NCBI GenBank assembly: GCA_036785705.1
Contig: JAWUZG010000084.1
Coordinates: forward strand, 4,709,001-4,773,000
Direction: 5' to 3'
DNA: 64,000 bases
Source of the DNA: Acanthornis magna
Taxonomy: Eukaryota; Chordata; Aves; Passeriformes; Acanthizidae
Shown here: positions 1 to 7,795 of the stretch, in pieces
How positions within the stretch are numbered: the first letter of the stretch is position 1
Layout: the number at the start of each line of letters is the position of its first letter
Translations under genes and position numbers: made by a program
The notes under the pieces: model-generated
The model's input: only the letters and a program-made list of their open reading frames with translations
Databases searched by the model: none
Told to the model about the DNA's origin: nothing

Positions 1-208
1 TTTTTCTTAACTACGAAGACGGGGGTATTCCAGGGACTAGTAGAAGGCTCAATGTGTCCCTGCTGCAATTGTTCCTGAACCAGCTGACAAAGGGCGACTA
101 ATTTCTCTTTGGGCAAGGGCCACTGTGGTTCCCATACGGGTGTCTCAGTCAGCCATCGCAAGGATAGCGTGCGATATGGTGCGCCCTTGCGTACAGTGAC
201 CCCTATTA
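1..208 (-). CDS. pol: Endogenous retrovirus pol, N-terminal start of reverse transcriptase (partial)
   Basis: Read on the minus strand in the frame entered after the pro stop, this segment has no stop and runs off the left edge. It contains the motif [15 protein letters not shown], then a glutamine-rich stretch and [12 protein letters not shown]. These are hallmarks of the first residues of class II retroviral reverse transcriptase (fingers region, before the active site). The frame is -1 relative to pro, which is -1 relative to gag, as in betaretroviruses. The catalytic YxDD region, RNase H and integrase would lie to the left of the window, so coding capacity cannot be judged. The reading frame is seen directly; the class assignment rests on family knowledge. 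Confidence 0.85.
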
Positions 209-1069
209 AAAATTTGTTCCAATCCGAACTCCCCATGCTGCCAATACATCCCTCCCCCAGAGGTTAAGTGGGGCCGAAGTAACATAGGGCTGGATTACAG
301 CCGTGCGACCCTCCGGGTCTTTCACCAACACATGCCGTTCACTTAAGTGGCTCCGTGTGGTTCCTCCCAATCCCGCAACAGCGGACCCCACAGGGGCTAG
401 AGGCCATGTAGAAGGCCATGAAGAGGAGGAAAGAATTGTTACATCGGCACCCGTGTCGAGCAAACCTCGAAGTCGAATTCGACGGGGGTGGGCTCTTGGC
501 AGGATCAGAGTGCACGTCAGCTGTGGTCTCTGATTAGAGATGTCTGCGGCCCAGCAGACCTGCGGAAGGTCCGGAATCTCAGCATCGCTGCTTCCACATA
601 CTTGCTGCTCTGCCCTGGGAACAGGAGACTCAAAAGGCACTAAATTAGCAATGAGAGTTTTCTCAGGGATTGTGATAGGGGGGCTTGGTGTAGAAACCAT
701 AGCATGAATCTGGCCCACAGAATCCCCATCTATAACATCTGGATGAACAAAGATTCCCTGGTGGGTGACCTCAGGCCTCCCCACCAGGAGAGCACCATAC
801 CCCGGGCTCAGGGGTTCGTGCACATCCAAGGGGACTCTGTGAAGGCTACCAGAGTCTAGGACAACTGTCCTGGCTGTGTAGACGTTGACTCGGGCTGGCC
901 CTTGGGCACCGTCTCCACACTGGCTGAAGGGGCCGACACTGGCGACGTTGGCCCGGGCTGGCCCTGAGGCGGCACACTGACTGGATAAGCCAGTGGTTGC
1001 AGCCTGTTTTGGGGGATTGATCGGGATGGAGGGCGGTACCCCCGTTTTGCGCCTCCCCTCCCGTTTCCC
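206..1069 (-). CDS. pro: Endogenous retrovirus protease with degenerate dUTPase-like N-terminal domain
   Basis: Minus-strand open frame, entered from gag by -1 frameshifting and open from the heptamer at 1063-1069 to the TAA at 206-208 (about 287 codons). The C-terminal third is a retroviral aspartic protease: [11 protein letters not shown] carries the catalytic Asp-Thr-Gly, and the flap-side region is followed by WGRDVL, the usual GRDLL-type motif. The middle (about 610-850) resembles retroviral dUTPase, with a [10 protein letters not shown] stretch and [10 protein letters not shown] aligning with the dUTPase Asp-containing motif. However, the Ser-bearing second motif and the GDRIAQL-type motif are not kept (EKTLIANL instead), so dUTPase activity is unlikely. 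This domain order (dUTPase-like before protease) points to a betaretrovirus-type element. The protease part has no stop or frameshift in the window. The first methionine (829) is not the natural start. Confidence 0.8.
   Translation of the reverse strand, partial: GKREGRRKTGVPPSIPINPPKQAATTGLSSQCAASGPARANVASVGPFSQCGDGAQGPARVNVYTARTVVLDSGSLHRVPLDVHEPLSPGYGALLVGRPEVTHQGIFVHPDVIDGDSVGQIHAMVSTPSPPITIPEKTLIANLVPFESPVPRAEQQVCGSSDAEIPDLPQVCWAADISNQRPQLTCTLILPRAHPRRIRLRGLLDTGADVTILSSSSWPSTWPLAPVGSAVAGLGGTTRSHLSERHVLVKDPEGRTAVIQPYVTSAPLNLWGRDVLAAWGVRIGTNF
209..215 (-). promoter_or_regulatory. Pro-pol -1 ribosomal frameshift heptamer
   Basis: On the minus strand the sequence is AAATTTT, immediately followed by the pro stop TAA. 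In the pro frame it is split A-AAT-TTT, the correct X-XXY-YYZ phase. Slipping back one base enters the open pol frame directly. Whether a downstream pseudoknot exists was not tested. Confidence 0.75.
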
Positions 1070-2978
1070 GACAAAGGTCGGCCGTCTACATGGTATCTAG
1101 CTCTGCAGTATTTCGCAGAATGCCCTGGTCTATCACACCTCTCACACTGGGAAACCACAGTCCCTGCATTTCCCTTTTTCTGCGACTTAGATCGCCTTCG
1201 TCTGTTCCCAGGCTTGGGCCGCTTCTGCCTACCGCCAGGGTTTGCCTGACCAGGTGACAGAAACGCAGCCAAAGCGGGCTTCCTCGAGCCTCGTGGTATC
1301 ACCTCGGAGCACGCCTCAGCCATCTGTGCAACGGTGACATCGCCTCGCAATGTCTGTATAATTCTCTTGCAGTCGTCGTTGGCATTGTCTCTTGCCAGTT
1401 GTTTGCACAGCACGTCTCTCACAGTCTCATCTTCTACTTGCCGTTCCAAAGCAGCAGCCAAGCGTTCCAAAAAGGAGAGAAATGGTTCAAGTGAGCCTTG
1501 TCGTATCATGGTATATGATATCTTTCGCTCCGCCATATTGAATGTCTTGAGAAGGGCACTGAAGCCAACTTTTTGAGCCTGCTCCAACACTTCAGGAGCC
1601 CATCTGGCCTGCAGGTCAGGATTGTCGTAGGGTTTAAGTCCCATCAGAACTTCCACTCCAGCCCCCTGTCTAGGGCTGGCAGGAAGTAAGCGCGAATTTT
1701 CTTCCGCGGCCCTCTGAGCTGCTTGTCTCCAATTATTTTCAAAAACTGCAAATTGCATAGGGTGAAGGAGGACTTGGGCCAAGTGCCTGATATCATAAGG
1801 TGCCAAGAGGTCACTATTAATTGCCCGAACAAGTTGCATGACCTCAGGAGACCCAAGTCCATATCTTGCCACTTTGTTCTGCAGATCTTCGACCACCCTC
1901 CAAGCTATAATACGATGGCTATCTGTGTCGCCCGTGTTTGGGAGTGCTTTATACACTGGAAAGGCCTGAGCATCGCCTTGCGGAGCATTAGTGTCAGCCT
2001 GGGCTATGGGCTCATCTGCTGAGGGCACCACGGCTGTCAACTCAGTGTCCATTGCGTCAGGCAGAGGCTGAGACATTCTCATGCGTGTGAAGAGATCCCA
2101 ATTCCCCGCGTTCAAAGCTGCGACTTTAACAAAGTCCCAATATTTTTTCGAAGTCCGTGTCTTTAAGGTAAGTGAGCATTCGCGGCTAGGCCACGGCTGG
2201 GTCTGCAGCAGCCGCTTCTTCCTCCTCTGTGTCACCTCTCTCTTCTTCCCACGGCCAGAGAGGGTGTCTACATCTGTATCTGAATCTTCCATGCGGGCCT
2301 CATCCCCTGCCCCTACTACAAAGGACGGAGGCTCATGGAGTACGGGCAGTGGCTGGGGATAGAGGACCTCCACAGACGATATATTCTGGGGAATGGAGGG
2401 ACGCGGGACAGCACCTACGCCTTCTGAGTCAGAAGAAGGGGTAGAGGGCACGGATCCTGCATGTTCTGTGACTATGGTAAGCAAGCCACGACTGTCTGAG
2501 GAATGCCAACTGGCCAGAGAAGCAGCCCTGGAATCAGATGACTGCCTATCAAGCCTGCTTTGACGAGCAAGATCCAATAATTCCAAAAGAATATCAGAAA
2601 CACTATCAAATCTTCGCAACACACGGTCCAACAAGACCGGGAGAACATCCATGCGCTCCAACACACACTGCAAAGTCGCAGGGACCAGATCAAGCTTTTG
2701 AAAGATGCGATCCAGAATTTCAGGCGGGCATGCAGGGGTTAAACACGGCATCTCAATCGGCGGCGCCGCTGCTGCGCCGCAGGGACCGCCCCCCAGGGGC
2801 CGGTCCGAGCCCGGCCCCGCGCCTGCCTGTTCCGCGGCCCCGGGGCCGGGGCCGGCCGCTCTCGCCGTGATGGGGGGGGAGAACAAACCCCCGTGGGGGG
2901 GCACCGACGGTTCCTGTTCAATACGGGGCAGGGCAGACGCGGCAGGAGCAGATTCAAACCGCTCCGCGAACCCCCCCC
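856..2978 (-). CDS. gag: Endogenous retrovirus gag, 3' part: spacer region, capsid and nucleocapsid
   Basis: Minus-strand frame ending at TAG 856-858. In order it contains: a leucine/isoleucine-rich heptad segment (about 2560-2740) that looks like a coiled coil; an acidic linker; an LYPQPL motif (near 2360) resembling the LYPXnL late-domain type; a capsid domain with a major homology region (IRQGSLEPFLSFLERL, near 1480-1530); and a basic nucleocapsid with one CCHC zinc knuckle (C-x2-C-x4-H-x4-C, near 1105-1150). It ends in a Pro/Gln/Ser-rich tail. Most class II retroviruses have two knuckles; I see only one. The upstream end given here is where the frame appears to change (8-base C run on the plus strand at 2971-2978). 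The open frame itself extends to about 3402, but the upstream part there is out of frame with the matrix region. Confidence 0.85.
1063..1069 (-). promoter_or_regulatory. Gag-pro -1 ribosomal frameshift heptamer
   Basis: The minus strand reads GGGAAAC, split G-GGA-AAC in the gag frame (codons for Gly-Asn just downstream of the zinc knuckle). The -1 frame is open from this point through the whole protease. GGGAAAC is a known gag-pro slip site in betaretroviruses. Gag itself continues about 69 codons further, to the TAG at 856-858. Confidence 0.7.
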
Positions 2979-3841
2979 GCGCCCGCCACCGCCTGCACAT
3001 GCGCGCCAGCAGCGTGCGGGGCGCGGGGCGCGGGCAGGGCGCTTGCTGGTTCGGCCTCGGTCTGGCACGCAGCGGCCGTGGTCGGGACACATCCCACAGC
3101 GCCGGGCTGGCTGAACGGGGCCGGCGTCCGAACAGAGAGGCGAACAGGCAGAGGCTGTGCGGTCCCCCCGCCCTGCGCGGGGGCGCAGGCGCACTGCGCC
3201 GTGCTGGGCAGTCCAACAGCTGCCGCCGGCGCTGGCCGAGTGACGTCATCATCGGAGGACAGCGAGCCACCACGGGCATGGCGGGCGCGTGGCCCCCCCG
3301 CTCCCCGGGGATGGAGCAGGGAAGGCCCACCCGCAGCAGAGGCCGGGGCGGCTCCCGCTGCCCCCGCTGCCCCCGCCGCCTTCCCTCGGGCCAGGAAGTC
3401 AAGCAGCGCCTCTTGTGGGGTCGGGTACCTCATTGGCTTAAAGTGTCCGGGTGAAAGGTACCTCCCAGGCGCGTCCGGGGGAGGGGCAAACTTGTCAATC
3501 CGGGAACGGCTAGGGGGGGACGGGGGGGCTGAGCGCAAGGGAGAGATAGCTTCTCCGAGCCCCGGGGCTTCAACTTTTAAAAAGTCCAGAACCCGTCTCC
3601 AAACCGGGCAGAGATGAATAATATCAGCTTCGCCGAAAGAGAACTCTGCCCACAACAAATCACCGAGCCGAAGCCACGCCCTGAACGAGGGCAGGTCCCG
3701 GGAAAGATTAAAATATCCTTTCCTTTGAAACCAGGATAATAATTCACCGAGCAGATCATCATTGATCTTAGCTCGGACGGGGTCCCAAACATCGTGGCCA
3801 GAGTCCGAGGGAGCCCCCGACTCGTCAGCTGAGTCCGACAT
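2954..3841 (-). pseudogene. gag: Endogenous retrovirus gag, 5' part (matrix), frameshifted from the rest
   Basis: Starts at an ATG (minus strand, 3839-3841) 69 bases downstream of the primer-binding site, so it is the natural gag start. The first about 110 residues look like a retroviral matrix domain: acidic start, several Trp and Phe residues, WFQRKGYFNL and AEFSFGEADIIHLCPVW. An Ala/Pro/Gly-rich low-complexity linker with very high G+C follows. The frame closes at 2954-2956, while the coiled-coil and capsid region continues in a different frame, so gag is interrupted by one single-base-type frameshift in the overlap. An 8-base homopolymer (2971-2978) is the likeliest place, either as a real mutation or a sequencing error. 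The gag break, if real, would prevent a full Gag precursor. Confidence 0.8.
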
Positions 3842-3910
3842 GATGTCCCCAAACCCGGGAGGGCGGGAGGGGAAAAAGGTGGGCAGGGAGGGTTTGTCCT
3901 ACCGCAGAAA
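3842..3910 (-). other. Retroviral leader between primer-binding site and gag
   Basis: Sixty-nine bases between the gag ATG and the primer-binding site. On the viral strand it is pyrimidine-rich and contains no ATG before gag. It would hold part of the packaging region and possibly a splice donor, but I cannot point to a convincing one. The short leader is in keeping with a compact gag-proximal end. Confidence 0.5.
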
Positions 3911-3928
3911 CACACACCGGCGTCACCA
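3911..3928 (-). promoter_or_regulatory. Primer-binding site, tRNA-Trp-like
   Basis: On the viral (minus) strand the 18 bases start TGGTGACGCCGG. They lie four bases downstream of the ...GCCA end of the LTR, the standard place for a primer-binding site, and begin with the TGG that pairs with the tRNA CCA end. The closest type I recall is the tRNA-Trp site used by alpharetroviruses (about 13 of 18 identical). The exact primer is uncertain. Confidence 0.65.
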
Positions 3929-3987
3929 AATATGGCTTAGTTTCCCCGAGGCTGCAGGAGCTGGCTGAGAGAAGAAGGCAGGCAGAC

Positions 3988-4002
3988 GACGTCAAGATGG
4001 CG
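3988..4002 (-). promoter_or_regulatory. YY1-type site joined to a CRE-like site in the LTR R/U5
   Basis: Viral-sense CGCCATCTTGACGTC contains a full YY1 consensus (CGCCATCTT, plus-strand 3994-4002) overlapping TGACGTC, a CRE-like core (3988-3994). It lies just downstream of the predicted start of transcription. YY1 sites at this place are common in TATA-linked and retroelement promoters. Motif match only. Confidence 0.4.
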
Positions 4003-4013
4003 AAAGGGAAAAG

Positions 4014-4019
4014 TTTATT
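4014..4019 (-). promoter_or_regulatory. LTR poly(A) signal AATAAA
   Basis: Viral-sense AATAAA 12 bases downstream of the TATA box and about 10 bases upstream of the predicted cap site. It would be included only at the 3' end of a viral RNA, the arrangement seen in retroviruses with a short R. Confidence 0.65.
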
Positions 4020-4031
4020 TACAGAAGGGTT

Positions 4032-4037
4032 TTTATA
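4032..4037 (-). promoter_or_regulatory. LTR TATA box
   Basis: Viral-sense GGTATAAAAACC, with CCAAT boxes 21 and 54 bases upstream. It would start transcription leftwards, near position 4005. Confidence 0.7.
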
Positions 4038-4316
4038 CCATTAATATTCTAGCAACTATTGGTCAGAAAAGAAATCCACCTCCTAAAACCATTGGTCACA
4101 GCCAAATAACACCTGATACCAAACACAGAGATTAAGAAAGTAAAAGAATGCAACTTATCTATGTTCTCCCTGAGAAAGAGCAGAAAGAATTTCAAAACAG
4201 TGCAACCACATAAAACTACTTTAGCAAAATAAATTTCAGGGATTCAGACCAGTTTGCTCTGTCTGCACTTCCTGGAAGATCTCATTACTTAGGCAATTAT
4301 AACAAACAGGGTTGCA

Positions 4317-7300
4317 ATATCTCTGTGGGCTGGGCTCTAAATTAGTATGAGCGTGTGGCTTAGAAGGGATGATAATAATTCAGACTTATGTCTGCTTAAC
4401 AGTAAAACTTTGGCTATTAATAGTGAGGAATTTTTACTGATCAGGCAAAAAAGTAAATTCTTTTCCTCCTAGAGACCTGAAAAGGTGAGTAGCTTGGTTC
4501 TTGTACTTTGCTGGCATATCTAATAAATCCTAAAAGCTAGAATTTGCTAATATTAAAGCTTGAACTGTAATGTTAGAGGTAGCTTTTGTTCAGTCTTTAC
4601 CAAAGCTGAAAAAACTTGTTTTTTTCAAAATATATGTATATTTTTACGTAAGTAAATAAGTCATGGTGCTCTACATCTATTGATGTCATTCAAGAATGAA
4701 AACTGTAAAAGGAATTGTAATTAAAATAGTAGCAAATAGATGGATCCTGTTTGAGGGATTGATACAGCTGTCTTGTTATTTAATAATATTTTTAAAAGAA
4801 TCCACAGTTGAATATATTTCTGTAGAATTAGATCAGAATTGGTAGCTGAAAGCTCAGGAGATCTAACAGGCTCTTTTCATAATACTGCTTGGAACAGCCA
4901 AACTGTAAGAAGGGAGTGTCTGGGAAAGTGAGACTTGCCTGGAGCACGAGCAACAGGTCTGTCTAGAAAAAGATGTCAAGCAAGTAATATTACATTATCT
5001 CTCTGGAGCAAAGAACATTGCTTTTATTAGTAAATCGTTGTTTGATCAGCAGGTTTTGCTATAGCTTAATGCAGTGAAGCAGCAAGCACACTGTTGGTCC
5101 AGGTGAGAACACAGGCTGACTGTGGAGGTAGGGAGGAGATAGAAGATTTACTTCTGGTGGTGTTTTTCAGCAAAACTTTCTGGGTTTTGCCAGGGTCTTG
5201 ACAGGAGTGAATTCTGTAAGTGAATTTTCAAGTTTGTAATGTTGTATATCAGCATTTTCTATACCTTTGTTGCTACAGATGATGAAATATCATATCAGAT
5301 GCTAAGAAGAAATGTAGTCCTGCATTTCTTGTTTTAACAGCCTGGCTTTAACAGCCGTGCACTGCCCCAGCCCACAGGACAGCAACTTACAGCACAAATA
5401 AGAGCATGAAGTGCAACCTAGAGATAGCAACTCTGTGCTATATTTAGTATTTTTCACTCTTTTTCTCCCTTCTGGTTCTGAGCCAGAGATCTGCTGCCCT
5501 GATTGCCCAACACAGCTGGTGGCCATGCATTTTTGGGGAGTGACTGGTGGCCACATCCTCCCAAGGCATGAGGAAGCCTCAGTGGCTCCCTGGCACTCCC
5601 TGCCATCGCTGTAGGTGGATTTCCTGTCACAGAGGTGATTATCACCCGTGCTAGGGCTGCTTTGAACTAGAGGGAGTTCTGCAAGGAAGGAGAGTCATTG
5701 CAGCTGAGAAGTCTTTGCTGGCCTGCAGTGTGGCAACAGAAGATGGAAATCTCCCAAAAACCAGCAAATGGAAGGAACAGGATCAGAGGGAGTGTCTGTA
5801 AAGGTCACGTGTGAAAGTGCTCTGAAATTTTAAGTTTATATCAGCTGACTCAATAACTTTCCAGATTATTCTGAGCACAATTTATGTTATTTCCAGCACC
5901 ATTAAATGAAATATTTGGGTGACATGTACTTTGGTTAAATTTAGCATCATTCGTACTTAAAAGATTATTTTGATAAAAATGGAGAGACCAAAACCAACCA
6001 CTCATTTACATTAATCTTTGCCTTGGGTGACACTAAAGATAAAGCATTCTCATATTACTCTTCAGATCAATGTGATCTGAAGTTAAATCATGGCTTACCT
6101 ACTGTGACAAGCTATAAATGGCAGAGTTCAAATTAGAACGTTGCAGTTTCTGACTCATTCCTGCATCTGTCTCTCTAGATAGTGGGGTTATATACATTAA
6201 CTGGAATGAACATAGGATGCTGAGAACACAGTGGCTATTAATAAATTAGCTTTCCTAGTTTATATTTCACCAGCACTGGGGAGAAAAGCCCAGGTCTCAG
6301 GATTCTTAGTTTGCAAGAGAAGAAAATAGTTTTGACTTGATAGTACAAGTTTTCATTGTAATATTTATTTGAATTCCAACTACTTGAATTCTTAGCACAA
6401 GTACTCCCATGATAAATAGAGATTAGTGGCATTTCAGTACCATTGGAATAATAGGCCCCACAAACGTAGGCCCGGTGCCTATTCACTTATCCACAACCTG
6501 AATTATTTGAAGGATATCTGTCCATTGTCAGACAGGTGTCTTTTGTGGTGCTTACAAAGCTGCTAGAATTGAACAGTTTTTAATCACAGCTCTTAAAACT
6601 TGCTGCATGAGAAGACTGAGTGTCAAAAGACTGAATTGCACCCTTCATGGAAAAGAAATCAAAATACTGTGACCCTTTGTGGGCTTTGTCAGTGCTTTGA
6701 GTTGTGTGTTAGAGCACTGTGAATCGCATGCACAAGAACGATCCCTGTTTCCTCGCTGTGTGGGCACTGGGCTCATGCTTCAGCGATGAAGTGATGTGCA
6801 AAAGGGCCTTATTCCAGAGGGAATTTTTTCACTGGCAGTGAAATGGACTGCATAAATTCTTCTCCCCTTTGAAATGTCATCTGCTGGCAACATCGGCTGC
6901 TACTTGACTTAGAGTCCAGCAACACCACCTCACAAGCAGAGATTCATTTTGTAAGGATTTTTTTTTGGTGGTTTTTGTTGTTGTTGTTTTGTTTGGGTTT
7001 TGGGGGGGTTTTGGTGGTTTGTTTTTTGGTTTGGTTTTGGTTTTTTTTATTATCTTTAATGTCAGATGGTGACATGAATGTATTTAATCCTGTTTTAAAG
7101 TAGCAGCAGTTACTTCGGAGAACTCCTGTCTGGGACATTTTGGTTATTTAATAAGAAAGAATTGTATTTTCTCTGTCATGAAAGAGGTGGTGGAAAGATT
7201 GAATGGGGATATAGAAAGGAGGAGTAAAAACTGTTTCAGAATTGTCTTTACTCTTAAAGCAAAAATGAAAAAGCATTGCTTTTTGTTTACAGGCCAGATG

Positions 7301-7697
7301 TTTTTCCCCGTGTCTTCTTTCCTTCATCAAACAGTAGTTAATCCTCTTTTTTTCCCCACAGAGGAAAAGGTTGAAATGCACTGAACCTTCAATCTAGGAA
7401 ACCATTGTTAAGGATGAGGAGTAGGGGAATCTCAAGCTTCCAGTATTTGAAATTCCTTGGGTTTGTTTTCACTTGCATTTCACTGTTCTAGTAAAATCTC
7501 TTCAAAAAATGAATCAGAAATCCCAAGTTACCTATCAAGAATAGGAACAGTTTTGTTTGTTTTGTTTCTAATTACTAGGCTGTATTTTTGGTAGCGTGGA
7601 CTTTTTTTTGTGTGGCTTAATGCGTATTGTGACAGTGAAATACATTTTGCCATCGGGTTATTTAGTGTCACACACATGGTTTCATCTGTCTTTTCAG
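4317..7697. other. Region between the retrovirus and the first PPFIBP2 coding exon, no gene seen
   Basis: AT-rich vertebrate noncoding sequence without a convincing reading frame. It should hold PPFIBP2 5' flank or the intron upstream of the first coding exon. I see no CpG island, so the usual promoter is probably further upstream, on the far side of the retrovirus. It contains a T/G-rich low-complexity tract at 6958-7050, listed separately. Confidence 0.7.
6958..7050. repeat. T/G-rich low-complexity tract
   Basis: About 90 bases consisting almost only of T and G (TTG and GGTTTT-like steps, one run of seven G). It has several G2-G7 runs on the plus strand, so local quadruplex structure is conceivable. 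The minus strand is the A/C-rich complement and gives a spurious Lys/Asn/Gln-rich reading frame. Confidence 0.8.
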
Positions 7698-7795
7698 TAG
7701 AGAGAGTAAAGACCTGAAGAAATCCCAGATGATGGCTTCTGATGCCAGTCATATGCTGGAGGCAGCTTTGGAGCAGATGGATGACATCATTGCAG
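7698..7795 (+). CDS. PPFIBP2: PPFIBP2 coding exon 1 (start codon at 7732, alternative at 7729)
   Basis: Acceptor TCTGTCTTTTCAG ends at 7697; donor GTACAA starts at 7796. Two adjacent ATGs occur. The second (7732) has A at -3 and G at +4 and gives MASDASHMLEAALEQ, matching the known liprin-beta-2 start. The first (7729) has C at -3. The encoded MLEAALEQMDDIIAG is the conserved first segment of liprin-betas. The exon ends in phase 1 (first base of a Gly codon). The frame is open upstream of the ATG throughout the exon (…SKDLKKSQ), so an N-terminally extended isoform is possible but unproven; the 31 bases before the ATG are treated as 5' untranslated. Confidence 0.9.

Larger units (their letters stand above)
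3933..4316 (-). mobile_element. 5' LTR of the class II endogenous retrovirus (distal boundary provisional)
   Basis: The LTR edge next to the primer-binding site is clear: on the plus strand it starts TGGCTTAG at 3933, i.e. the viral-sense end ...CTAAGCCA. Reading viral sense, it has two CCAAT boxes (4091-4095 and 4058-4062), a TATA box (4032-4037) and a poly(A) signal AATAAA (4014-4019), in that order. The AATAAA lies only 12 bases after the TATA box, hence upstream of the expected cap site. That implies a very short R region, as in betaretroviruses. The U3 start is not certain; I place it at a TGCA end at 4313-4316, but the element could be longer. The left-hand LTR and target-site duplication are outside the window, so the boundary cannot be tested here. 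Confidence 0.6.

Noticed and set aside
2705..3617. Plus-strand frames up to 249 codons over the retroviral gag
   Set aside because: They mirror the GC-rich gag linker on the opposite strand. The gag frame has matrix and capsid motifs; these do not.
1..4316. Considered as an active, complete retrovirus
   Set aside because: Gag has a frameshift, and most of pol, env and the other LTR are outside the window, so completeness cannot be claimed.
4350..4364. TGTGGCTTAGAAGG, a second copy of the LTR edge word TGGCTTAG
   Set aside because: Same orientation as the LTR start instead of inverted, so it cannot be the other LTR end; eight-base matches are common by chance.
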